Assembly: GCA_964508185.1 (NCBI GenBank)
Contig: CAZDSS010000144.1
Coordinates: 1-5,629 of the forward strand
Direction of reading: 5' to 3'
Origin: CAZDSS01 sp964508185
GTDB taxonomy: Bacteria; Pseudomonadota; Alphaproteobacteria; Sphingomonadales; Govanellaceae
DNA: 5,629 nt
Under the pieces are notes generated by a model. That model searched no databases. It was not told the DNA's origin and saw nothing but the letters and a program-made list of their open reading frames with translations. A program made the position numbers and the translations under genes. How positions within the stretch are numbered: the stretch's first letter is position 1; the number at the start of each line of letters is the position of its first letter. Of this stretch, positions 1 to 5,146 are shown one piece after another.

Positions 1-1
1 G

Positions 2-721
2 CGGGTCGAGGCCCATGTGGCCAAGGCCCTCGGGCTTGAGGTGGAGCCGGTCTCGACCCAGGTGATCCCGCGCGACCGTCACGCCATGTATTTCGCGACT
101 CTCGGCGTCATCGCGAGCTCCATCGAGCGTCTGGCCGTGGAGATCCGCCATCTCCAGCGCACGGAAGTGCTGGAGGCCGAGGAATATTTCTCGGAAGGCC
201 AGAAGGGCTCGTCCGCCATGCCGCACAAGCGGAACCCCGTGCTCACCGAAAATCTCACCGGCCTCGCCCGCCTGGTGCGCGGCTATGTGATTCCCGCCAT
301 GGAAAACGTCGCCCTGTGGCACGAGCGGGACATCTCCCACTCCTCCGTCGAGCGCATGATCGGGCCTGACGCCACCGTGACCCTCGATTTCGCGCTGGCG
401 CGCCTCACCAACGTCATGGACAAGCTGGTGGTCTATCCCGAGAACATGCAGAAGAACCTCGACCGGCTCGGCGGCCTGGTGCATTCCCAGCGGGTGCTCC
501 TGGCGCTGACCCAGGCCGGGGTGAGCCGCGAGGACGCGTACCGCCTCGTCCAGCGCAATGCCATGGTGGTCTGGCGCGAGGGCAAGGACTTCCTGACCCT
601 GCTCAAGAACGACGCCGACGTCACGGCGGCCTTGAATGACAAGCAGTTAGAAGATCTCTTCAATCTCGACTACCATACCAAGCACGTCGATACGATCTTC
701 AGGCGCGTCTTTGGGGAATAG
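2..721 (+). CDS. purB: Adenylosuccinate lyase, C-terminal part (5' end outside window)
   Basis: Adenylosuccinate lyase cleaves SAICAR to AICAR and adenylosuccinate to AMP, releasing fumarate both times, as a cytosolic homotetramer. The frame is open from base 2, so the N-terminal half of this roughly 430-residue family lies outside the window; about 239 residues are visible. The fumarate-lyase superfamily signature GSSAMPHKRNP is intact at bases 206-238; this flexible loop carries the catalytic serine. The motif ERDISHSSVER further on is also typical of PurB and sets it apart from argininosuccinate lyase and fumarase. The conserved histidines of the N-terminal half cannot be checked. The TAG stop is at 719-721. 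It is followed after 12 bases by an acyltransferase gene that is probably co-transcribed. Codon use is G/C-rich at third positions, as in the rest of the window. Confidence 0.97.
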   Translation, partial: RVEAHVAKALGLEVEPVSTQVIPRDRHAMYFATLGVIASSIERLAVEIRHLQRTEVLEAEEYFSEGQKGSSAMPHKRNPVLTENLTGLARLVRGYVIPAMENVALWHERDISHSSVERMIGPDATVTLDFALARLTNVMDKLVVYPENMQKNLDRLGGLVHSQRVLLALTQAGVSREDAYRLVQRNAMVVWREGKDFLTLLKNDADVTAALNDKQLEDLFNLDYHTKHVDTIFRRVFGE

Positions 722-725
722 GAGG
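720..725 (+). promoter_or_regulatory. Strong Shine-Dalgarno of the acyltransferase gene, starting inside the purB stop
   Basis: AGGAGG lies 8 bases before the ATG at 734 and shares its first two bases with the purB TAG stop. It is one of the strongest ribosome binding sites in the window. It fixes the start of the downstream gene and suggests that ribosomes ending purB are well placed to re-initiate. Confidence 0.85.
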
Positions 726-733
726 AAAAGCCC

Positions 734-1669
734 ATGCAGGATGGAACCGAAGTTCGCCCCGTGCCGCTCCGGTTCTTCCTGGGGGAACTCCGCATCGCGG
801 AGGTGACGCGGCGTCTTGCCGTCGTCCCCTTCGCCTTCAACGCCGCCGAGCTCGGGGCCGAAGACTGGCCCCGGGGCCCCGCTCCCACCGGGGCCGACGG
901 CTTCTACCATCCCTCCGCCCGGATCGCCGGGAATCTCCCGAAGGTCGCCCGCAACGGCCGCTTCATCCGCTACGTCCCGGCCCGCTTCCGCCGCCACTAT
1001 ATCGACCTCGGCGGCAGCATGGACGACTACCTTGCGACCTTCTCGGGCAAGACCCGCAACACGCTCCGCCGCAAGATCAAGAAATTCGCCGAAGCGAGCG
1101 GCGGCGAGATCGCATGGCGGACCTATGCCACCCCGGACGAAATGGCGGAATTCCACCGCCTCGCGCGGGAGATTTCCGCCAAGACCTATCAGGAGCGGCT
1201 CCTGGATGCGGGCCTTCCCGAAAGCGACGATTTTCGCGCCGAGATGATGGCCCGGGCCGCCCGGGGCCTCGCCCGCGGGCATCTTCTGTTTCTCCAGGGC
1301 AAGCCCATCAGCTACCTCTATCTCCCCGTGGAGGACGACCGGCTGATCTACGCCTATCTCGGCTATGACCCGGAACATGCGAAGCTTTCCCCCGGCACCG
1401 TGCTGCAATGGCTGGTGGTGGAGGCGCTCTATGCCGAACGCCGCTTCCGCTATTTCGACTTCACCGAGGGCCAGGGGGCGCACAAGGAACTGTTCGGCAC
1501 CAATTCCCTGTTCTGCGGCAATGTCTATTTCCTCGAGGACACGTTCCGGAACCGCCTGACGGTCGCCCTGCACCGGGGCCTGACCGCGCTGTCGGACGGG
1601 ATCGTGCGCATCCTCGACCGCCTCGGCGTCAAGCAGGCGATCAAGAAATGGCTGCGGGCGCGGGCCTGA
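734..1669 (+). CDS. GNAT-fold acyltransferase, BioF2-like / CelD(BcsL)-FemAB-like
   Basis: A 311-residue protein resembling the BioF2-like acetyltransferases (Acetyltransf_6 type), a double-GNAT-fold group that includes CelD/BcsL and FemAB-like proteins and is often linked to exopolysaccharide or envelope modification. Visible signs are a basic stretch KTRNTLRRKIKKF (residues 106-118), a GYDPEHAKLSPGTVLQW segment (210-226) in the usual place of the acyl-CoA binding SPG turn, and FDFTEGQGAHKELFG (241-255), matching the family's D-F-x-x-G...K-x-x-F-G ending. There is no signal peptide or membrane segment, so the protein is probably cytoplasmic. The C-terminal tail (about 285-311) is basic and helical. 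The ATG follows a strong Shine-Dalgarno and sits 12 bases after purB, so the two are probably co-transcribed. The family call is from recalled motif patterns; substrate (amino sugar, aminoacyl group or other) cannot be told. Confidence 0.85.
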   Translation: MQDGTEVRPVPLRFFLGELRIAEVTRRLAVVPFAFNAAELGAEDWPRGPAPTGADGFYHPSARIAGNLPKVARNGRFIRYVPARFRRHYIDLGGSMDDYLATFSGKTRNTLRRKIKKFAEASGGEIAWRTYATPDEMAEFHRLAREISAKTYQERLLDAGLPESDDFRAEMMARAARGLARGHLLFLQGKPISYLYLPVEDDRLIYAYLGYDPEHAKLSPGTVLQWLVVEALYAERRFRYFDFTEGQGAHKELFGTNSLFCGNVYFLEDTFRNRLTVALHRGLTALSDGIVRILDRLGVKQAIKKWLRARA

Positions 1670-1690
1670 CCGCCGCCGCTCAATAGGCCC
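1662..1690. terminator. Possible bidirectional stem-loop between convergent genes
   Basis: GGGCCT (1662-1667) is the exact reverse complement of AGGCCC (1685-1690), with a 17-base loop that includes most of both stop codons of the convergent acyltransferase and deacetylase genes. No T-run follows on either strand, so it is not a classic intrinsic terminator. It may only slow polymerase or protect 3' ends, or be chance in GC-rich DNA. Confidence 0.25.
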
Positions 1691-2684
1691 AGATCAGGTC
1701 GTTGATCTTGTTTTCCGCCATGCGGGCGACCGTCGCCCCGAGGCCGGAGCGGATGGCGGGCGCGGGCGCGGCGCCCCGGGCGAGCCATTCCTGCCCCCCG
1801 CGGCCAAAGCTCACGGCGCGGAAACGGCGCTCGTTCGCCTTCAGGAAGGCGCAAAGCCCCGCGAGCCGCCGCTGGTTGACGCGGTTGCGGGTGAGCTTCC
1901 GGTAGCGGAAATCCTTGCGTTTCACATATTCGAAGGGGTGGGTCAGGATCACCACGTTCTCGACCCCGGCCTCATGGGCCGCCCACAGCACCGCCTTGAT
2001 CTCCTTCAGGCTGCAGGCGGTGATCTGAAGGGGACGGAGATGGCCGGGGCGCAGGCCCGGCATGTCCTCGAAGGACAGGACCGGAAGCTCCATCACGCCC
2101 TCGATGAAATGGCGGCCGCCGGTCAGCTGCAGTTCCGGCTCGCGCGGGCGGTGGACGCCGAGGCAGACATTGGACGCGAGCGGAAGGTCAAGCTCCTGCA
2201 TCACCCGGAACACGTTCATGTCGCTGAAGAAACTGCCGGTGCGCAGCGCCACCGGCCTTGGCAGATCCCAGGCGTCGAAGGCGTCGAGGCCGATCCGGAT
2301 GATGTCCCTGAGTTCTGCGGCGTCCCGCCCGGCGCAGGAATCGTTCCGGGCGTGGTGAAGTTCGGGGGGAAGCTCCCCGTTGCGGAAGGCGGCCCAGCAG
2401 GGATGCACATGGAGCTGCACGTCCTGCTCGGCCTCCGCGATTCGCCGGGCGATGTCGCCCATGCGCCGGTCGCCGAAATAGCGGACGTTGATCGCCTCCA
2501 CGAAGAAGGTGGCGTCGATCCCGTAATGCTGGAAGACGTCGAGGAGGAAGCCGAGGCCCTGGCTGCGGCCGTTGACGGCGCAATAGACCGCTTCCTCGGC
2601 CAAGGGCTTGTTGCGCCGGAAGTCATCGAAGGCCCCCGCGATGCTGAACTCCGTATCGACCGTGATGGTGACATCCGTCCGCAT
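1680..2684 (-). CDS. NodB-like polysaccharide deacetylase family protein
   Basis: A 334-residue protein resembling the carbohydrate esterase 4/NodB fold, whose members remove acetyl groups from amino sugars using a metal ion. The N terminus begins directly with the first beta strand and DTE (residues 10-12), the likely equivalent of motif 1, with D10 as candidate catalytic base. QLHVHP (90-95) offers H92 and H94 as metal ligands, a variant of the usual H-x3-H motif. RTGSF (148-152) resembles the R-x-G/P motif 3, and LTHPFEY (247-253) supplies a late catalytic-type histidine. There is no signal peptide or transmembrane segment, so it probably acts in the cytoplasm, perhaps on a lipid- or nucleotide-linked precursor. 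No good Shine-Dalgarno precedes the ATG; the 18-base gap after the zeta gene suggests translational coupling. It converges on the acyltransferase gene. Substrate and true deacetylase activity are unknown. Confidence 0.8.
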   Translation of the reverse strand: MRTDVTITVDTEFSIAGAFDDFRRNKPLAEEAVYCAVNGRSQGLGFLLDVFQHYGIDATFFVEAINVRYFGDRRMGDIARRIAEAEQDVQLHVHPCWAAFRNGELPPELHHARNDSCAGRDAAELRDIIRIGLDAFDAWDLPRPVALRTGSFFSDMNVFRVMQELDLPLASNVCLGVHRPREPELQLTGGRHFIEGVMELPVLSFEDMPGLRPGHLRPLQITACSLKEIKAVLWAAHEAGVENVVILTHPFEYVKRKDFRYRKLTRNRVNQRRLAGLCAFLKANERRFRAVSFGRGGQEWLARGAAPAPAIRSGLGATVARMAENKINDLIWAY

Positions 2685-2702
2685 CCGCGGGGGCCCGATC
2701 CG

Positions 2703-3029
2703 TCAGGCGCTTTCCGTCAGGATCTGCTGACGGGCGACGGCCATCTGTTCTTCCATTTCCCGCCGGATCAGGTGGTCGGAGATGTCGACCCCCTTGTCGT
2801 CGAAGTCCTTGCGGATCTTGCGGAACACGTCCTCATCGCCCACTTCCTCGAAATCGGCGCGGACGACCTCGCGCGCATACTGTTCGGCCGCTTCGCCGGA
2901 AAGCCCCAGCTTTTCGGCCGCCCAGAGGCCCAGAAGCTTGTTGCGGCGGGCGGTCGCCTTGAACTGAAGCTCCTGATCGTGCGCGAACTTGTTCTCGAAA
3001 GCGTCTCCACGATCCTTGAACTGCGACAT
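2703..3029 (-). CDS. DUF1476 protein, ATP synthase F1 inhibitor zeta subunit
   Basis: This family, first described in Paracoccus denitrificans, binds the F1 part of ATP synthase through its N-terminal region and blocks wasteful ATP hydrolysis. It is the alphaproteobacterial counterpart of mitochondrial IF1. The 108-residue product has the usual length and conserved blocks: FAHD (15-18), RRNKLLGLWAAEKLGLSG (28-45), VVRADFEE (55-62), DEDVFRK (65-71) and DHLIRREMEEQM (85-96). It is charged, predicted all-helical and has no signal peptide. The start at 3029 (MSQFKDR...) is preferred over an in-frame ATG six codons upstream (3047), because the family begins this way and a Shine-Dalgarno sits 10 bases before it. 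It is divergent from purC, an arrangement I recall from other alphaproteobacteria, and lies upstream of the deacetylase gene. How strongly this homologue inhibits cannot be judged from sequence. Confidence 0.93.
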   Translation of the reverse strand: MSQFKDRGDAFENKFAHDQELQFKATARRNKLLGLWAAEKLGLSGEAAEQYAREVVRADFEEVGDEDVFRKIRKDFDDKGVDISDHLIRREMEEQMAVARQQILTESA

Positions 3030-3039
3030 GTGAGCGGTA

Positions 3040-3044
3040 CTCCT
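3040..3044 (-). promoter_or_regulatory. Ribosome binding site of the zeta subunit gene
   Basis: Read on the minus strand, AGGAG lies 10 bases before the ATG at 3029. It overlaps the region just after an upstream in-frame ATG (3047), so it supports the shorter 108-residue product over the 114-residue alternative. Confidence 0.7.
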
Positions 3045-3064
3045 CATTGCGAATGCTGACAGAT

Positions 3065-3093
3065 TTTCTAGCCCCTGGAGGGCCCGGTTTCAA
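3065..3093 (-). promoter_or_regulatory. Sigma70-type promoter for the zeta subunit gene
   Basis: On the minus strand, TTGAAA (3088-3093, five of six matches to the -35 consensus) is followed by exactly 17 bases and then TAGAAA (3065-3070, four of six matches to the -10 consensus). This predicts transcription starting near 3058 and a leader of about 30 bases before the ATG at 3029. The deacetylase gene downstream would be read from the same transcript. The spacer holds a short dyad, CCCT-GG-AGGG. The prediction is by eye only. Confidence 0.6.
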
Positions 3094-3141
3094 CCTGAGT
3101 TTGGCGGCATCCCGGGGCCTTCGCCGGGTCGCTTTGCCTCA

Positions 3142-3170
3142 TTGTATTGGCCCCCCGAATAAGTTATGGT
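3142..3170 (+). promoter_or_regulatory. Weak candidate promoter for the purC operon
   Basis: TTGTAT (3142-3147), 17 bases, then TATGGT (3165-3170) give three of six and four of six matches to the -35 and -10 consensus, inside the most A/T-rich stretch of this intergenic region. The predicted leader is about 85 bases. Other pairings such as TTGCCT (3134-3139) with GAATAA (3157-3162) are equally weak. A promoter is needed somewhere here because purC is the first plus-strand gene after a divergent neighbour, but this exact placement is uncertain. Confidence 0.3.
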
Positions 3171-3178
3171 CGCGACGC

Positions 3179-3218
3179 TTGAGAAGGCCCCCAAGGTTTC
3201 ATCATCCACGGGCCTCAA
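3179..3218 (+). other. Possible stem-loop in the purC leader
   Basis: TTGA (3179-3182) and GGCCC (3186-3190) can pair with GGGCC (3210-3214) and TCAA (3215-3218), giving nine base pairs interrupted by a three-base bulge (GAA), with a 19-base loop. It would fall in the untranslated leader of purC. I do not recognise a known riboswitch in it: the pairing pattern does not match the three-way junction of purine or the layout of ZTP/PRPP aptamers. It may be chance. Confidence 0.2.
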
Positions 3219-3250
3219 CCAGTCACGGGTCCTGCCATATCCATGAAAAC

Positions 3251-3256
3251 GAGGGT
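3251..3256 (+). promoter_or_regulatory. Ribosome binding site deciding the purC start
   Basis: GAGGGT lies 7 bases before the ATG at 3264. An in-frame ATG at 3243 would add seven residues but has no Shine-Dalgarno before it, and would place this purine-rich element inside the coding region. Confidence 0.65.
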
Positions 3257-3263
3257 ACTCCAT

Positions 3264-4025
3264 ATGTCCCGCCGCCGACAGATCTATGAGGGCAAGGCGA
3301 AGATCCTTTTCGAAGGGCCTGAGCCGGGAACGCTCGTCCAGTATTTCAAGGACGATGCCACCGCCTTCAACAACCAGAAGCGCGGCACGATCGTCGGCAA
3401 GGGCGTGCTGAACAACCGCATTTCCGAGCATATCATGACCCTGCTCGGCGAGCTCGGCATTCCCACCCACTTCATCCGCCGCCTCAACATGCGCGAGCAG
3501 CTCATCAAGCAGGTGGAGATCATGCCGGTCGAGGTGATCGTGCGGAACGTGGCCGCGGGCTCGTTCTCCAAGCGCCTCGGGGTCGAGGAAGGCACGCCGC
3601 TGCCCCGCTCCATCGTCGAGTTCTGCTACAAGAACGACGAGCTGGGCGACCCGCTCGTGGGCGAAGATCTGCTCACCGCCATGGGCTGGATGACGCCGCG
3701 GGAGCTCGACGAGGTGATGGCGCTGACGCTCCGGGTCAATGACGTGCTCTGCGGCCTGTTCGCCGGCATCGGCATCCGGCTTGTGGACTTCAAGCTGGAA
3801 TTCGGCCGCTATTACATCAACGAAGACGACGTGCAGGTGATCCTGGCCGACGAGATCAGCCCGGACAACTGCCGCCTGTGGGATCTCAAGACCAACGAGA
3901 AGCTCGACAAGGACCGCTTCCGCCGCGATCTCGGCGGCGTCGCCGAAGCCTATCAGGAAATCGCCCGGCGCCTCGGCATCTGGCTCGATCCCCAGGGCGA
4001 AAAGGACGCCGCCGACAGGGACTGA
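3264..4025 (+). CDS. purC: Phosphoribosylaminoimidazole-succinocarboxamide (SAICAR) synthetase
   Basis: PurC joins aspartate to CAIR using ATP to form SAICAR, the step just before PurB. The 253-residue product begins MSRRRQIYEGKAKILFEG, the usual N terminus with its nucleotide-binding strand. Both family signatures are present: MPVEVIVRNVAAGS (residues 87-100) and LVDFKLEFG (173-181). DEISPDNCRLWD (196-207) and KLDKDRFRRDLGG (213-225) complete the active-site region. Length matches alphaproteobacterial homologues. The start at 3264 is chosen over 3243 from the family N terminus and the ribosome binding site. It is the first gene of a purC-purS-purQ-purL run and is divergent from the zeta subunit gene. 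The last dozen residues (LDPQGEKDAADRD) form a charged tail. No key residue appears to be missing. Confidence 0.98.
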   Translation: MSRRRQIYEGKAKILFEGPEPGTLVQYFKDDATAFNNQKRGTIVGKGVLNNRISEHIMTLLGELGIPTHFIRRLNMREQLIKQVEIMPVEVIVRNVAAGSFSKRLGVEEGTPLPRSIVEFCYKNDELGDPLVGEDLLTAMGWMTPRELDEVMALTLRVNDVLCGLFAGIGIRLVDFKLEFGRYYINEDDVQVILADEISPDNCRLWDLKTNEKLDKDRFRRDLGGVAEAYQEIARRLGIWLDPQGEKDAADRD

Positions 4026-4032
4026 CGGGCGC

Positions 4033-4080
4033 GGCGGCCGCAACCGGCCGCCCCCGCCATGGTCCGGCAGCATCCGGCCA
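4033..4080 (+). other. Two stem-loops in the purC-purS gap
   Basis: GGCGGCCG (4033-4040) and CGGCCGCC (4045-4052) form a perfect 8-bp stem with a CAAC loop. A second hairpin pairs TGG and CCGG (4060-4062, 4064-4067) with CCGG and CCA (4074-4077, 4078-4080) around a CAGCAT loop and a single bulged T. Neither is followed by a T-run, so neither looks like an intrinsic terminator. They occupy most of the 90-base gap and may shape mRNA decay or the relative output of purC and purS. The first is stable enough to be likely to fold in RNA. Confidence 0.5.
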
Positions 4081-4099
4081 GGAACAAGACGACCTTTCT

Positions 4100-4106
4100 A
4101 GAAGGA
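4100..4106 (+). promoter_or_regulatory. Ribosome binding site for the GTG start of purS
   Basis: AGAAGGA lies 9 bases before the GTG at 4116. An in-frame TTG at 4107 touches this element and an in-frame ATG at 4059 lies far upstream within the hairpin region, so the GTG is the best supported start. Confidence 0.7.
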
Positions 4107-4115
4107 TTGACATTC

Positions 4116-4358
4116 GTGAAAGCACGCATTCATGTGACCTTGAAATCGGGCGTTCTCGACCCCCAGGGCAAGGCCATCCAGCATGCGCTCGCCGCCCTCG
4201 GCTTCGCCGGGGTTGAAGACGTGCGCCAGGGCAAATATATCGAGCTCGACCTCGCGGAAACCTCCCGGGATGCGGCCCGCGCGCAGGTGGAGGAGATGTG
4301 CCGCAAGCTCCTCGCCAATACGGTGATCGAGAACTACTCCATCGAGCTGACGGACTGA
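4116..4358 (+). CDS. purS: FGAM synthase subunit PurS
   Basis: PurS is the small, non-catalytic subunit of the three-part formylglycinamidine ribonucleotide synthase; as a dimer it bridges PurQ and PurL and is needed for ammonia transfer between them. The 80-residue product starts (V/M)KARIHVTLKSGVLDPQGKAIQ, which is the family's hallmark N terminus, and contains GFAGVEDVRQGKYIELDL (29-46) and the C-terminal MCRKLLANTVIENYSIEL (61-78). Length equals the family norm. It uses GTG as start; the longer 99-residue reading from 4059 adds a non-conserved tail that covers the intergenic hairpins. The stop at 4356-4358 is 5 bases before purQ, so the two are probably translationally coupled. Confidence 0.96.
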   Translation: MKARIHVTLKSGVLDPQGKAIQHALAALGFAGVEDVRQGKYIELDLAETSRDAARAQVEEMCRKLLANTVIENYSIELTD

Positions 4359-4363
4359 TTTCC

Positions 4364-5053
4364 ATGAAGAGCGCCATCGTCGTCTTCCCCGCCTCCAACT
4401 GCGACCGCGATCTGATGGTCGCGCTTGAGAAGATCACGGGGAACCGGCCGCATATGGTGTGGCACACCGACACCGAAATCCCGAAGGTTGACCTGATCGC
4501 CGTTCCCGGCGGCTTCTCCTTCGGCGATTACCTGCGCGCCGGCGCCATGGCCGCCCGCTCACCCGTCATGGCCGAGGTGAAGAAGCGCGCGGAACAGGGG
4601 GTCGCGGTCGTCGGCATCTGCAACGGCTTCCAGATCCTGACCGAGGCGGGGCTGCTGCCCGGCGCGCTGATGCGCAACGCCAACCTCAAGTTCGTCTGCA
4701 AGGACGTGCATCTTCGGGTCGAGCGCACGGATACGCCGTTCACCAACAAGTACACCCGCGGACAGGTGATCCGCATTCCCGTCGCCCACCATGACGGCAA
4801 CTATTTCGCCGACGCCGACACCCTGAAGCGGATCGAGGACGAGGGGCTCGTCGCCTTCCGCTATTGCGACGAAAGCGGCGCGCTGACCCAGGACGCCAAC
4901 CCCAACGGCTCGCGCAACAACATCGCCGGCGTCGTCAACGAGCGCGGCAACGTCATCGGCATGATGCCGCATCCCGAGCGCCTGATCGAACCCGCGCTTG
5001 GCGGCACCGACGGCCGCATCTTCTTCGAGAGCGTGATCAACGCCCTGGCATGA
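4364..5053 (+). CDS. purQ: FGAM synthase glutaminase subunit PurQ
   Basis: PurQ is a class I glutamine amidotransferase that hydrolyses glutamine and passes ammonia to PurL, for conversion of FGAR to FGAM. The 229-residue protein shows the complete triad context: GICNGFQ with nucleophile C86, and MPHPER with H203 and E205. VPGGFSFGDYLRAG (48-60) forms the oxyanion-side loop typical of PurQ, and the N terminus KSAIVVFPASNCDRD is characteristic. Length is normal for a stand-alone PurQ. The ATG at 4364 lies 5 bases after the purS stop with only a weak purine stretch before it, which suggests coupling to purS translation. A reading frame open from 4298 overlaps purS and adds unconserved residues, so it is not used. 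Confidence 0.98.
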   Translation: MKSAIVVFPASNCDRDLMVALEKITGNRPHMVWHTDTEIPKVDLIAVPGGFSFGDYLRAGAMAARSPVMAEVKKRAEQGVAVVGICNGFQILTEAGLLPGALMRNANLKFVCKDVHLRVERTDTPFTNKYTRGQVIRIPVAHHDGNYFADADTLKRIEDEGLVAFRYCDESGALTQDANPNGSRNNIAGVVNERGNVIGMMPHPERLIEPALGGTDGRIFFESVINALA

Positions 5054-5055
5054 CC

Positions 5056-5096
5056 GGCGCCGCCGGCGCTGCGGGACAGATCGCGCCCTTCGGGGC
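5056..5096 (+). other. Two short stem-loops in the purQ-purL gap, one with a TTCG tetraloop
   Basis: GGCGCC (5056-5061) can pair with GGCGCT (5065-5070) around a three-base loop, with one G-U pair at the base. GCCC (5085-5088), TTCG loop, GGGC (5093-5096) forms a C(UUCG)G tetraloop, the most stable class of RNA tetraloop. No T-run follows. The gap of 93 bases is long for an operon whose other junction is only 5 bases. The region is very GC-rich, so chance pairing is possible. Confidence 0.4.
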
Positions 5097-5146
5097 CTGC
5101 CGTTCCGCGGCCTCACGAGCGAAGCGCCCAATGATGGATTAGTTCG

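Noticed and set aside
647..1573. 308-codon open frame on the minus strand opposite the acyltransferase gene
   Set aside because: It is antisense to a gene with clear family motifs and a strong ribosome binding site. Long antisense frames are expected in GC-rich genes because few codons create stops on the other strand. Its product is low-complexity (rich in A, G, E, V) with no recognisable motif.
1662..1690. Intrinsic terminator for both convergent genes
   Set aside because: Only a 6-bp stem with a long loop and no T-run on either strand; kept only as a low-confidence stem-loop.
1938..3059. 373-codon open frame on the plus strand covering the deacetylase and zeta genes
   Set aside because: It runs opposite two genes with recognisable families and spans their gap only because both share one frame. 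The translation shows no domain and no good ribosome binding site was seen.
3243..3263. Upstream in-frame ATG for purC, adding seven residues
   Set aside because: No ribosome binding site precedes it, and the family N terminus begins at MSRRRQ encoded from 3264, which has a well-placed purine-rich element.
3030..3263. Purine, ZTP or PRPP riboswitch upstream of purC
   Set aside because: I could not match the conserved core bases or junction layout of any of these aptamers; only a generic interrupted hairpin is visible.
3090..4073. 327-codon open frame on the minus strand opposite purC
   Set aside because: purC is unambiguous on the plus strand; this is a GC-driven antisense frame with a composition typical of such shadows.
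4059..4115. Upstream ATG for purS, adding 19 residues
   Set aside because: The extra residues are unlike the family N terminus and are encoded by the hairpin region; GTG at 4116 has a suitable Shine-Dalgarno.
4559..5131. 190-codon open frame on the minus strand opposite purQ, and a similar one opposite purL (5153-5593)
   Set aside because: Both oppose genes with intact catalytic motifs and have no independent evidence of coding.
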